Shown here: one piece after another, positions 42,818 through 52,488 of the stretch
Layout: each line of letters starts with the position of its first letter
How positions within the stretch are numbered: position 1 is the stretch's first letter
DNA from: Aliivibrio fischeri
Lineage (GTDB): Bacteria; Pseudomonadota; Gammaproteobacteria; Enterobacterales; Vibrionaceae
DNA length: 64,000 nt
Direction of reading: 5' to 3'
Assembly: GCA_038993745.2 (NCBI GenBank)
Contig: CP160629.1
Coordinates: 2,356,001 to 2,420,000, forward strand
Made by a program: the position numbers and the translations under genes
Notes under the pieces: model-generated
Seen by the model: only the letters and a program-made list of their open reading frames with translations
Told to the model about the DNA's origin: nothing
Database searches by the model: none

Positions 42818-43771
42818 ATGCTAGATAAATTAACTCTCTTTATTTCTGATTACTCTTTACTGGTATTATGGGGGGCTTTAATTTTTCACCTCATCATTCC
42901 TATTTCCCCCCAGTTTCATCCAATGTCTTTTTGGCACAAATTTGCTTTAATCCTAGCTGAAAAGGTAAATACATCTCGTCCTTATCAACAACGTTTATTA
43001 TCAGGTTCCCTTGCATGGGCATTAATGATTATTCCTGTAATCATTGTATATATTGCAGCAGTGCCTCTTATTTGGAACATCCCTCTTTTTAATCTTGGGT
43101 TACTATTGTTATCGCTAGAATGGCGTGGTGTCGAAAAACTGTGTAAAGATACGATTCATGCCATAAATAAAGAAGATAAAAGCAAAGCAAAAGAAACTCT
43201 CAAGCATTGGGTAAATAGAGACGTAGAACCATTATCACTACTAGGTTTAGGTAAAGCATCTAGTGAAACAATCATTTTGGCTTATGCGAGAACCGTTATT
43301 GGGGTCTTATTTTGGTATGGTATTGCTGGTGGAATTGGAGCTTTTGTTTATCGATTATCATTAGAATTAGCAAGAGCGTGGTCTCCATCTAGAGATTCAT
43401 TTCGACCTTTTGGCATCCCTGCTCTACGTATTCAATATATTTTAGATTTTCTCCCACTTAAGCTTTTCACCCTCCTTTGTTTTATAGGCAAAAACATCCG
43501 TCATTCTTTTCAACAGTTACAATTACAAAAAAAGAACTGGGCCAATAAAAATAATGCAGGGCTACTTATTATTATTGGAAAAAAGTTTGAGCTTTCTTTA
43601 GGTGGACCTGTTATTTATCAAGGAAAGAAAATCAACCGAGCAAAACTAGGTGGAAAAATAGCCCCATCAGCGATTCATTTAGCACAAATTCACCGTTTTT
43701 TAAGCTGGAGAATAGCGATTTGGCTCATTCTTCAAAGCTCAATAATGGTCATATTAAAACAAGGTTTATAA
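42818..43771 (+). CDS. CobD/CbiB-like membrane protein
   Basis: A 317-residue integral membrane protein with about four to five hydrophobic segments, resembling adenosylcobinamide-phosphate synthase (CbiB/CobD). Matching parts are the N-terminal HPMSFWHKFA, EPLSLLGLGKASSETIILAYARTVIGVLFWY, and the GGPVIYQGKKINRAKLGG C-terminal segment. No other cobalamin synthesis gene is nearby, so whether it acts in B12 salvage is unclear. In E. coli btuF (B12-binding protein) sits at this place between mtnN and yadS; btuF itself is absent here. Confidence 0.78.
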   Translation: MLDKLTLFISDYSLLVLWGALIFHLIIPISPQFHPMSFWHKFALILAEKVNTSRPYQQRLLSGSLAWALMIIPVIIVYIAAVPLIWNIPLFNLGLLLLSLEWRGVEKLCKDTIHAINKEDKSKAKETLKHWVNRDVEPLSLLGLGKASSETIILAYARTVIGVLFWYGIAGGIGAFVYRLSLELARAWSPSRDSFRPFGIPALRIQYILDFLPLKLFTLLCFIGKNIRHSFQQLQLQKKNWANKNNAGLLIIIGKKFELSLGGPVIYQGKKINRAKLGGKIAPSAIHLAQIHRFLSWRIAIWLILQSSIMVILKQGL

Positions 43772-43813
43772 CTTTCTTTCAACAACATCATGCAGTAAGT
43801 CATAGAGGACAAG

Positions 43814-44425
43814 ATGTTAATCTATACAATTGATATGTTTGGTACTGCCATTTTCGCCATTTCAGGAGTGTTACTGGCTGGTCGATTAAAAATGGACCCA
43901 TTTGGCGTCACCGTTTTAGCAAGTGTTACCGCAATAGGTGGCGGTACGATAAGGGATATGGCTTTAGGTGCAACTCCCGTTTTCTGGATTAACGACACCA
44001 ATTATTTATTGGTCATTTTCATTACCTGCATTTTAACTATGTTAATCATCAGAAGACCTAGACGCCTACCTTGGTATGTACTTCCCGTTTCCGATGCTAT
44101 TGGATTAGCTGTCTTTGTTGGGATTGGTGTAGAAAAAGCACTTAATTACAATGCAGATCCAATGGTCGCCGTTATTATGGGGGTAATTACAGGTTGCGGC
44201 GGCGGCATTATTCGAGATGTGCTAGCCAGAGAAGTCCCTATGGTATTAAGAAGTGAAGTGTATGCTACTGCGTGCATTCTTGGTGGCATCGTTCATACTT
44301 CTGCTCTAGAGTTCAATGTTCAAAGCTCTACAGCAATGTTACTGGGTGTAACTGCTACGCTAATTATTCGATTAGCTGCAATCCGTTGGCACTTATCGTT
44401 ACCGACCTTCGCTCTTAATAAATAA
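43814..44425 (+). CDS. TRIC/UPF0126-type membrane protein (YadS-like)
   Basis: A 203-residue membrane protein of two repeated glycine-rich halves, with about seven hydrophobic segments. Each half carries the family signature: [14 protein letters not shown]…[11 protein letters not shown] and [14 protein letters not shown]…[14 protein letters not shown]. Bacterial relatives form trimeric cation channels; E. coli yadS/yicG are homologues. Preceded by GAGGA. Located after the CbiB-like gene with a 42-base gap, possibly one operon. Confidence 0.9.
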   Translation: MLIYTIDMFGTAIFAISGVLLAGRLKMDPFGVTVLASVTAIGGGTIRDMALGATPVFWINDTNYLLVIFITCILTMLIIRRPRRLPWYVLPVSDAIGLAVFVGIGVEKALNYNADPMVAVIMGVITGCGGGIIRDVLAREVPMVLRSEVYATACILGGIVHTSALEFNVQSSTAMLLGVTATLIIRLAAIRWHLSLPTFALNK

Positions 44426-44432
44426 TTTAAAT

Positions 44433-44456
44433 AGGCCATAGCTATATATATGGCCT
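44433..44456 (+). terminator. Hairpin after the TRIC-like gene
   Basis: AGGCCATA/TATGGCCT with an 8-base loop; the following sequence is only moderately T-rich, so termination is uncertain. Confidence 0.55.
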
Positions 44457-44609
44457 CATATTTGACCTGTTTTTATTTATTTCTTTAAATTAATGAACTT
44501 TTTTTTATAAAAAGGTGACCAAACTACAAGTTCCTCACATAGTAGTTAACTTCAAAACACGATACACTTCTAGGTTGTTATTTTTATTCACTCTTTACTA
44601 ACTAATCGA

Positions 44610-45923
44610 ATGATATTATCTAAATTAACTCGCATTCCTGTAATCCATCGCATTCTGATTGGTCTTTGCAGCGCAGGAATTGTTGTAACTATTGCAACAA
44701 TCCCAGACACTGTCGCTCCCGATTCAGGCTTTTATAAATTAACGGTAGGCCAAACGTACCCTATTGAAATAAGAAAAGAAGCTTTAATCTCTCATGAAAA
44801 AAACTCTTTAAATCAACAACTTTCTTGGGAAACTCATACAGTCAAATCAGGAGAGAGTGCCTCTGTTTTATTTAGTCGTATTGGTTTGGGATACAGCCAA
44901 CTTCTAAAACTTACCAGTAGCGATAAAGAGATTGAAAACCAACTCACTCGTTTACGTCCTGGTGATAAATTAAAATTTGGATTTAACCAAGATCAAGAAA
45001 TAGTCCAACTTATCCGCCCTATCAGCAAATTTGAAACCTATCGTATAAGTAAAGCTGGGGATGGCTATATCGGATTGTTTGAAAAACAAGATATTGAAAC
45101 TCAGCTTAACTACACCAAGGCAACCATTACTTCTAACTTTTGGAACGCTTCAATTGGAGCAGGATTAAACCCTAATCAAATCATGGAACTTGCTGGTATC
45201 TTTGGATGGGATATCGACTTTGCTCTAGATATTCGAGAAGGTGACAATTTTAAAGTTCTTTATGAAGAGAAGTATGTTGAAGGTGAATATGCTGGAAAAG
45301 GCAATATTATCGCCGCTTCTTTTACTAACCGTGGCGATACTTTCACCGCGATAAGAAACGACAAAAACGGTAATTTTTACGAACCAAATGGCCGCGCAAT
45401 GAAAAAGGCTTTTTTACGTTCTCCAATCAATTTCCGTTACGTAAGTTCTAATTTTAACCCTCGTCGTTTACACCCTGTTACAGGGCAAAGAAAAGCTCAT
45501 AGAGGAACTGATTATGTTGCCCCTGTCGGCACTCCTATTTGGGCAGCTGGTGATGGCGTTGTTGATAAAGCAGGTTATAATCAATTTAATGGTAATTATG
45601 TATTTATTCGCCATAGTAATACCTACATAACGAAATACTTACACATGACTAAACGTTATGTTCGAGCTGGTCAAAGAGTAAAACAAGGGGATACCATTGG
45701 TACTCTTGGTGGAACAGGACGAGTAACTGGACCACATCTTCATTATGAATTCCTAGTAAATGGCGTTCATAAAGACGCTCGAACAGTATCTTTACCACAA
45801 TCAAAATCACTAACAGGTAAAGATAAAAAAGAGTTTGAAGTTGTGGCTAAAGAGCGCTTAAAGCAATTAGAACAATACGGTCAATTCATTGTTGGAAACC
45901 ATCCAGTAATTAACCATGAATAA
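44610..45923 (+). CDS. M23-family murein DD-endopeptidase (MepM/ShyA-like)
   Basis: A 437-residue envelope protein with an N-terminal membrane anchor/signal (about 13–33), a LysM/OapA-like segment (HTVKSGESASVLFSRIGLGY, about 76–95), a middle domain, and a C-terminal LytM/M23 zinc peptidase with HRGTD (about 294–298) and the HLHYEF motif (about 372–377). Such enzymes cut peptide cross-links so that peptidoglycan can grow; Vibrio ShyA is the closest known function. The zinc ligands are complete. Confidence 0.9.
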   Translation: MILSKLTRIPVIHRILIGLCSAGIVVTIATIPDTVAPDSGFYKLTVGQTYPIEIRKEALISHEKNSLNQQLSWETHTVKSGESASVLFSRIGLGYSQLLKLTSSDKEIENQLTRLRPGDKLKFGFNQDQEIVQLIRPISKFETYRISKAGDGYIGLFEKQDIETQLNYTKATITSNFWNASIGAGLNPNQIMELAGIFGWDIDFALDIREGDNFKVLYEEKYVEGEYAGKGNIIAASFTNRGDTFTAIRNDKNGNFYEPNGRAMKKAFLRSPINFRYVSSNFNPRRLHPVTGQRKAHRGTDYVAPVGTPIWAAGDGVVDKAGYNQFNGNYVFIRHSNTYITKYLHMTKRYVRAGQRVKQGDTIGTLGGTGRVTGPHLHYEFLVNGVHKDARTVSLPQSKSLTGKDKKEFEVVAKERLKQLEQYGQFIVGNHPVINHE

Positions 45924-45934
45924 CTAAAATTAAA

Positions 45935-45967
45935 GCCCTAATTAAAGATAATTAGGGTTTTTTTTAA
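45935..45967. terminator. Bidirectional terminator
   Basis: CCCTAATTA-AAGA-TAATTAGGG, perfect 9-bp stem followed by T on the plus strand; overlaps the very end of the convergent RND gene. Confidence 0.85.
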
Positions 45968-48900
45968 TCAAGTAATTCTCTTACTTTTTTATCTCTTCCA
46001 AGCATTAATAAACAAGGAGTCAGTACTAGTGTTAAAACAGTTGCAAAGGCCAAGCCTCCTGCAACAGCAGTTGCTAATTGCGACCACCACTGAGTACTCG
46101 GTGCACCAAATTCCACTTTTTGATTAACTAAATCAATATTCATTTCTAACACCATTGGCATCAACCCCAAAATGGTTGTTACCGTGGTTAGCATCACAGG
46201 TCGTAAACGCTGAACGCCAGTTCGCAAAATAGCATCGACTTTTTCAATGCCTTCTTTACGTAAAGTGTTATAGGTATCAATCAGTACAATATTATTATTA
46301 ACAACGATTCCTGCCAACGAAATTACCCCAATGCCTGACATAATAATTCCAAACGGGCGCTGGAAAATAAGTAACCCAGCAAACACGCCAACGGTTGAAA
46401 AAAGGACCGCACTTAAAATTAAGAATGCCTGATAAAAACTATTAAATTGAGTAACTAAAATAATTGCCATAACAGCAAGCGCAACAAGAAAAGCATTCTG
46501 CAAAAATGCTGCCGAGTTATTTTGCTCTTCATTTTGTCCTCTTAATTTAAATTCAACGCCCTTAGGTAAACCTAGATTCTTTAGCGCCATTTCAACTTTA
46601 GGTAACTCGATACTTAGGTTATACCCTTCACTCATATCTGCTTTTACCGACAAAATTCGGTGTCCGTCTATTCGGTGAATCGTATCTTGTTTATGTGTAG
46701 GAATAATGCGCGCAAAATTAGTAATTGGAACAAGCCCATTACTCGTCTTTACTCTAAGCTCATCAAATCGGCCAATATCTCGATGCTCTTCAGGAAAACG
46801 TACAAGAATATCGACCTGTTCATCATTATCATCAGGTAGGTAGTCACCAATTTTTAAACCATTAGTGACAAACTGAACGGTATTACCAACTAATGTTGCA
46901 TCTGCACCAAACCTTGCAGCATCATCTCGTCGAATATCAATTTTCCAATCAATACCCTGCTTATTAGAAGTATCACTAACATTAGTAAATGCTGCATTTG
47001 AATCAACCCATTTACGAACTTGAGTGATGGATTGATTTAATAGTTCTCCATTTCTCGCACTGAGTTCTATTACTAAATCATGCTCGCTAGGAGGCCCTGC
47101 ATTTGGTGTACTAAACTCCAATTCAACACCTGCAATATCTTTCGTTTTAACTCGGAGATCTTCAATTATCTCTTTTACTGGCCTTCTGTTTTGCCAATCA
47201 ATTGGAGTAATTTGGATACGTCCTATTTCATCGTCACCACCCGTTCGAGTATAAATACTGTCTAACTCTTCCATTCCTAATATTTGGTTTTGAACCTGAA
47301 CCATAATTTTATCTTTCTCATCAATAGAAAGATCACCATGAGAACGAACTTTTACGGTTAAAAATGGAGGATCAACATCAGGAAAGAAAACAACACCAAG
47401 TCCCGCTTTGGCGTAACTAAACCCAATACCAACAGCAAGCGTTATTGCTAATAATAAAACCTTAAAGGGGTGCTTTAATGAAAATGAAAGCGTTTGATAA
47501 TACAGCTTAGTGACTCCTTCAGCTTGGGAATAATCACCTCTACTTAGTGCCTGTAATTTCACTCTCTTTTTAGGGAGGACTTGCTGCGGTTTACCAAATA
47601 AACTCCCTAGAACGGGAACAAATAGTAGAGCCATAACTAAAGATGCACTTAACGTCGCAATCAAAGTTAATGGCAGATACTTCATAAATTCCCCAGTAAT
47701 ATCAGGCCAGAATAATAGTGGTGCAAATGCCGCTAATGTTGTCGCTGTTGATGCAATAATTGGCCATGCCATTCGTTGTGCAGCTTCTCTATAAGCTTCT
47801 ACACGATGAGCTCCCTCTTGCATTCGACGATCAGCATATTCAGTTACAACAATAGCGCCATCAACTAACATACCTACCGCCATAATTAATGAAAATAGAA
47901 CGACGATATTGATGGTAAGTCCAGAAACAGCAAGTAAAAGTAGACCGGTAAGAAAAGATCCTGGAATTGATATTCCAACTAAAAGTGCGGTTCTTGCTCC
48001 TAAAATTGCAATAATAACGATAACAACCAATAAAATAGCTGAAAGAATATTATTCTGAAGATCATTAAGCATATTCTTTACATCTTTAGACTCATCCCAT
48101 GTGTATTTTACTAATAAATTATTTGGCCAATCATCAAGTTCCTGAGCTCCAGATAACACTGCTTTTACAATCTCAACCGTTTCTATGATGTTTTCACCGG
48201 AACGTTTTTTGATATCAAGAACAATGGCTTTTTCACCATTTAATCGAGCATAACTATTAGGATCCCTAAATGCTTTACGAACCGTGGCAATATCACCAAA
48301 AGTGACCACTTGTTTCCCATCAACTTTTATTGGTAGCTCTAGTACATCTTTTAAAGATTCAAAAACAGAAGGGACTTTTACTGAAAACCGACCATAACCA
48401 GTATCAACAAAACCTGCTGCAACAACACGATTATTTAATGCGATTAAGTTATAGATGGCAGCCTGATCTAAACCGTAACTCTCAAGCAAAAGAGGATCGA
48501 CAATAATTTCAACAACATCTTCTCGGTCTCCAGCAATATCAACTTCTAATATCTGCTTGTAACTTTCGAGCTTATCTTGCAGCTTTCTTGCGATTTGAAC
48601 GGCAGTTCGTTCAGGAACCGTACCATATAAAACCACGGATAATACGGCTTGTTCAGCCGCTAACGTAACCTCATGGACAGTTGGTTCATCACTTTCTTCA
48701 GGAAGGTTTGGTTTAACCAGATCAACCGCCTCTCTCACATCCGTTAACGCTTTATCTAGATCGACACCCACACTGAACTCTAATGTCACCGAACCATGCC
48801 CTTCTCCCGCAACCGCCGTCATTTCCTTTATCCCTTCAATAGAACGCAGCTCTTGCTCCATTGGGCGTACTAATAAACGCTCAGAATCTTCAGGCGAGAT

Positions 48901-49062
48901 ACCTTGATGACTCATTGATACGTAAATAATCGGGATCGTAATATCAGGGTTGGACTCTTTTGGTATGACTAAGTATGTAGAAATCCCCGCTATGAGTAAT
49001 AGGGCCAATAACATCAACATCGTACGAGAGCGACTCAATGCCGCATTAATAATAGCTAGCAT
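45964..49062 (-). CDS. RND efflux transporter, inner-membrane pump
   Basis: A 1032-residue RND-superfamily pump (HAE1-like) with the first membrane segment at the N-terminus, a large periplasmic loop, a block of helices around 335–500, a second loop and a final block around 850–1020. The proton-relay region reads GMLVDGAIVV: the usual Asp-Asp pair is Asp-Gly, while the duplicated structure is otherwise whole. Substrates are unknown; drugs, bile acids or metabolites are possible. Its membrane fusion partner lies just upstream with a 9-base gap. No outer-membrane channel gene is present, so TolC from elsewhere would be used. Confidence 0.92.
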   Translation of the reverse strand: MLAIINAALSRSRTMLMLLALLLIAGISTYLVIPKESNPDITIPIIYVSMSHQGISPEDSERLLVRPMEQELRSIEGIKEMTAVAGEGHGSVTLEFSVGVDLDKALTDVREAVDLVKPNLPEESDEPTVHEVTLAAEQAVLSVVLYGTVPERTAVQIARKLQDKLESYKQILEVDIAGDREDVVEIIVDPLLLESYGLDQAAIYNLIALNNRVVAAGFVDTGYGRFSVKVPSVFESLKDVLELPIKVDGKQVVTFGDIATVRKAFRDPNSYARLNGEKAIVLDIKKRSGENIIETVEIVKAVLSGAQELDDWPNNLLVKYTWDESKDVKNMLNDLQNNILSAILLVVIVIIAILGARTALLVGISIPGSFLTGLLLLAVSGLTINIVVLFSLIMAVGMLVDGAIVVTEYADRRMQEGAHRVEAYREAAQRMAWPIIASTATTLAAFAPLLFWPDITGEFMKYLPLTLIATLSASLVMALLFVPVLGSLFGKPQQVLPKKRVKLQALSRGDYSQAEGVTKLYYQTLSFSLKHPFKVLLLAITLAVGIGFSYAKAGLGVVFFPDVDPPFLTVKVRSHGDLSIDEKDKIMVQVQNQILGMEELDSIYTRTGGDDEIGRIQITPIDWQNRRPVKEIIEDLRVKTKDIAGVELEFSTPNAGPPSEHDLVIELSARNGELLNQSITQVRKWVDSNAAFTNVSDTSNKQGIDWKIDIRRDDAARFGADATLVGNTVQFVTNGLKIGDYLPDDNDEQVDILVRFPEEHRDIGRFDELRVKTSNGLVPITNFARIIPTHKQDTIHRIDGHRILSVKADMSEGYNLSIELPKVEMALKNLGLPKGVEFKLRGQNEEQNNSAAFLQNAFLVALAVMAIILVTQFNSFYQAFLILSAVLFSTVGVFAGLLIFQRPFGIIMSGIGVISLAGIVVNNNIVLIDTYNTLRKEGIEKVDAILRTGVQRLRPVMLTTVTTILGLMPMVLEMNIDLVNQKVEFGAPSTQWWSQLATAVAGGLAFATVLTLVLTPCLLMLGRDKKVRELLD

Positions 49063-49071
49063 ATAATGTCC

Positions 49072-50184
49072 CTATTTACGTTGAACATGAATAAAATCAC
49101 CATCACGAACAAATCCTTGCCCAACAGTAATAATGTCCACTTCATTTCCAAGTCCAGTTAACCAAACACCATCATCTTCGGCCTTAACTAGCTGAATAGG
49201 GACAAACTTAACTTTATAATTTGTCTCGCTATGCCCCTCAGCTTCTATCGCCGTTTTTACTCCTAAATCGCCACTTTCATTTAACGCCAACATAGCTGGA
49301 GTGACTTTAATTGCAGGTTGAAGAGCTAAATTAATTTCCACTTCAGAGCTGATGCCAGCGGGGATCTTCCCTCCTATATTGGGGATCTCTATTTCGACTG
49401 AAAACGTATTGGTTGATAATGATGAGATTTTTGAAATATACCGAACATACCCTTCAATTGAGACGTCATTAATAAAGCTCACTTCTGCTTTTTGTTGCTT
49501 TGTAATTTGACTGATGTGCCTTTCACTAACATTGACATCAATAACAAGTGGATCAAGGACAACGACTTTAGCAACAGGATCTCCACGACTAACAAAATCG
49601 CCAACCTCAATAAATAAGTGTTCTACAATTCCATTAAATGGTGCGGTGATTGTGGTATTTTCTAATATTAGTTCAGCATTACGAACTCTTGCTTTTGCTT
49701 CAGCAAGTGAAGCTTGTGATTGACTAAATGCAACTTCCCCTTGTAAACCTTTACGTTTTAATTCTTTTGCTGCATTAAATTCTTTCATTCGAACTGAGTA
49801 GATGGCTTTAGCTTGGCTTAACTGCAAATCAAGATCGGCCATATCTAAACGAGCGATTGGTTGCCCTTTTGTGACTCTTGCTCCTTTTTTTACTAACAAC
49901 TCTTCAATTTGAGCTGCAACTTGAGCACCTAATATCGCTTGTTTATCAGGGCTAGTTCGCCCATATAGAGAAATTGTTTTATGAGTCGGCGTTGATTCAA
50001 ACTGCTCAATAACCACATTGGCTAATGGAATAGAAAAAGTAGATGTCTCTTTTATCCCTGATGACTCTTCCGCTTGTGAAGGTCCACTCATAACCCATAA
50101 AAATAAGCTGAGGAATAAAAGAAAAGAGATAATCCAAGGTCTATGGATAAGGTAAGAAAGAAAAGCAGATGTATATTTGCCCAT
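49072..50184 (-). CDS. RND efflux membrane fusion protein
   Basis: A 370-residue periplasmic adaptor with one N-terminal membrane segment (about 15–37). The barrel-sandwich half motifs (ILGAQVAAQIEELLVKKGARV and NTTITAPFNGIVEHLFIEVGDFV) flank a short helical hairpin (about 130–170), followed by beta-barrel regions. It links the inner pump to an outer channel. First gene of the two-gene RND operon. Confidence 0.92.
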   Translation of the reverse strand: MGKYTSAFLSYLIHRPWIISFLLFLSLFLWVMSGPSQAEESSGIKETSTFSIPLANVVIEQFESTPTHKTISLYGRTSPDKQAILGAQVAAQIEELLVKKGARVTKGQPIARLDMADLDLQLSQAKAIYSVRMKEFNAAKELKRKGLQGEVAFSQSQASLAEAKARVRNAELILENTTITAPFNGIVEHLFIEVGDFVSRGDPVAKVVVLDPLVIDVNVSERHISQITKQQKAEVSFINDVSIEGYVRYISKISSLSTNTFSVEIEIPNIGGKIPAGISSEVEINLALQPAIKVTPAMLALNESGDLGVKTAIEAEGHSETNYKVKFVPIQLVKAEDDGVWLTGLGNEVDIITVGQGFVRDGDFIHVQRK

Positions 50185-50271
50185 AGCAACAATCCTTAGC
50201 GCTTAGGAGACAGAAACTAACAGTAATACATCTGAACTTACTGTTATTCAAAATCATGATTTTTTTATAAT

Positions 50272-50306
50272 AAAAAAGGTAAGTAAACTCCTCTACTTAC
50301 CTTTAA
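50272..50306 (-). terminator. Terminator after erpA
   Basis: AAAGGTAAGTA/TACTTACCTTT (50275–50285, 50294–50304) with a T run on the minus strand. Confidence 0.85.
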
Positions 50307-50317
50307 ATACTCAGGGT

Positions 50318-50658
50318 TTACACACTGAATGACGCACCACAACCACACGTTGTCGTTGCATTTGGGTTATCAATGAAGAAACGAGAACCCTCTAAACCTT
50401 CGTATAATCAACTTTACCGCCGATCAAATATTGTAGACTCATCGGATCAACAACTAGCGTAACGCCATCATTTTCAATCGTCATATCGCCTTCATTTACG
50501 TCTTCATCAAAAGTAAAGCCGTATTGGAAACCACTACAACCACCACCAGTAATATAAACTCGTAGTTTTAGATTTGGGTTTTCTTCTTCTGCAATTAACG
50601 TTTTTACTTTTGCTGCTGCAACATCAGAAAACGTTAACGGCACAGATACATCACTCAT
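50318..50658 (-). pseudogene. erpA: Iron–sulfur insertion protein ErpA, interrupted by a 1-base frameshift
   Basis: The first 86 codons read as intact ErpA ([19 protein letters not shown] with the first cluster Cys), up to VDYT, then run to a stop at 50392. The expected ending [15 protein letters not shown]…TCGCGASFSV continues in another frame to the TAA at 50318–50320. One missing C on the plus strand near 50400 (ttcgt for ttccgt) explains this exactly; with it the gene would be 113 residues, normal for ErpA. As written, the product lacks the Cys-Gly-Cys cluster ligands. ErpA delivers Fe–S clusters to enzymes of isoprenoid synthesis and is essential in aerobic E. coli, so a sequencing error is likely. 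Confidence 0.9.
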
Positions 50659-50885
50659 TTAAACCTCTCAGGATTGGTTTCCAATTCTATTTTATGGGCA
50701 ATTATCTAATACCTGACTGTTTCATTCAAGTATTCAATCGCTCTTCTCTGCGTTCTCTATTAAATGAAGATCGCATTTATCAGTACTATTTTACTATTAG
50801 ATGGGGATTAATACGATCAACACAAGCGTTTTTAGGTACAATAGCGCCCAACTGGTCCAAATTAATTACTATGAGGATATAAGTA

Positions 50886-52181
50886 ATGACCAAATCAGCA
50901 GAACTTTTTGCAAAAGCGCAAGATAAAATCCCTGGCGGTGTAAACTCTCCTGTTCGTGCTTTTGCTGGCGTTGGTGGCTCACCAATTTTCGTTGAGCGTG
51001 CCGATGGCCCTTTAATTTTTGATGCCGATGGCAAAGCTTATATTGATTATGTTGGTTCTTGGGGTCCAATGATCCTTGGTCATAACCATGCAGCAATTCG
51101 CGAAGCAGTTATCTCTGCAGCACAACGTGGTTTAAGTTTTGGTGCACCAACTGAAACTGAAATTACTATGGCTGAATTGGTTTCTGAACTCGTACCATCA
51201 ATGGAACAAGTTCGCATGGTAAGTTCAGGTACTGAAGCAACAATGAGTGCGATTCGTTTGGCTCGTGGTTACACTGGACGTGATAAAATCATGAAATTTG
51301 AAGGCTGTTACCATGGCCATGCTGATAGCTTACTTGTTAAAGCTGGTTCTGGTGCATTAACCCTAGGTCAGCCAAGTTCTCCTGGTGTTCCTGCTGATTT
51401 TGCTAAATACACATTAACAGCAACTTTTAATGATTTAGATTCTGTTCGTGAACTATTCGCTGCAAATAAAGGTGAAATCGCTTGTATTATTGTTGAGCCA
51501 GTAGCTGGTAACATGAACTGCATTCCACCAGTAGAAGGGTTCCACGAAGGACTTCGTCAAATTTGTGATGAAGAAGGTGCTCTATTAATTTTTGATGAAG
51601 TAATGACAGGTTTCCGTGTTGCTGAAAACTGTGCTCAAGGTTACTACAACATCAAACCAGACCTAACAACATTAGGTAAAGTAATCGGCGGTGGTATGCC
51701 TGTTGGTGCGTTTGGTGGCCGTAAAGACGTAATGCAATACATTGCACCTACTGGCCCGGTTTACCAAGCGGGTACACTTTCTGGTAACCCTGTTGCGATG
51801 GCTGCTGGTTTTGCCTGCTTAAAAGTATTAACTGAAGAAGGCAACGAAAAACGCCTTGCAGATACAACAAGACATCTTGCTAATGGCTTTAAAGAGTTAG
51901 CAAATAAACACGGTATTCCAATGGTTGTAAACCAAGTGGGCGGAATGTTTGGTTTCTTCTTTACTGATCAAGAAACAGTAACCAGCTACGCTGATGTTGC
52001 TAAGTGTGATATTGAAAGATTTAAACGCTTCTTCCATCTAATGCTTAAGAAAGGGGTATACCTAGCACCTTCTGCATTTGAAGCAAGCTTCACTTCTTTA
52101 GCTCATGGTCCAAAAGAAATCGAAGCGACATTAGAAGCGGCAGATCAATGTTTCGCAATCATTGCTTCAGAAGCAAAATAA
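50886..52181 (+). CDS. hemL: Glutamate-1-semialdehyde 2,1-aminomutase
   Basis: A 431-residue PLP enzyme making 5-aminolevulinate for heme (E. coli 426). The N-terminal [48 protein letters not shown], and the PLP-lysine motif [17 protein letters not shown] (Lys about 265) are present. Divergent from erpA, as in E. coli. Preceded by GAGG; closed by a terminator at 52201. Confidence 0.97.
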   Translation: MTKSAELFAKAQDKIPGGVNSPVRAFAGVGGSPIFVERADGPLIFDADGKAYIDYVGSWGPMILGHNHAAIREAVISAAQRGLSFGAPTETEITMAELVSELVPSMEQVRMVSSGTEATMSAIRLARGYTGRDKIMKFEGCYHGHADSLLVKAGSGALTLGQPSSPGVPADFAKYTLTATFNDLDSVRELFAANKGEIACIIVEPVAGNMNCIPPVEGFHEGLRQICDEEGALLIFDEVMTGFRVAENCAQGYYNIKPDLTTLGKVIGGGMPVGAFGGRKDVMQYIAPTGPVYQAGTLSGNPVAMAAGFACLKVLTEEGNEKRLADTTRHLANGFKELANKHGIPMVVNQVGGMFGFFFTDQETVTSYADVAKCDIERFKRFFHLMLKKGVYLAPSAFEASFTSLAHGPKEIEATLEAADQCFAIIASEAK

Positions 52182-52200
52182 AACCTGATTAAAACAGATA

Positions 52201-52230
52201 AAGGCTTTCATTATTGAAAGCCTTTTTTCA
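52201..52230 (+). terminator. Terminator after hemL
   Basis: AAGGCTTTCA/TGAAAGCCTT with a four-base loop, followed by T. Confidence 0.88.
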
Positions 52231-52271
52231 TATAACAAACCACTATAAAAATCATAATGGCCAATAAGCAA

Positions 52272-52382
52272 TTATTGCCAAAAATACACTACAGCCACCA
52301 ATAATCCGATAGCTATCACAGGAATAATTGGAAAACTTTTTTTCTTACTTCCCGCGCATGTCTCTTTATCACAACAGCCCAT
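52272..52382 (-). CDS. Possible 36-residue Cys-rich membrane miniprotein
   Basis: A minus-strand ORF beginning MGCCDKETCAGSKKK, followed by one hydrophobic helix (FPIIPVIAIGLLVAVVYFW). A fair ribosome-binding site (GGAGAG) lies about eight bases before ATG 52382. The arrangement of two adjacent Cys plus a third, a Lys-rich joint and one membrane span is unlike random sequence, but the ORF is very short and no family is recognised. It lies in the hemL–PerM gap, convergent with hemL. Confidence 0.45.
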   Translation of the reverse strand: MGCCDKETCAGSKKKSFPIIPVIAIGLLVAVVYFWQ

Positions 52383-52488
52383 CGTTACTCTCCATTAATC
52401 TTGCTATGATGATCAACTAGCTATATAACTATCTAAATTGCTATCATCTTAATTTCATAAACCGATAATCGCATCATAAGGGAATAAT

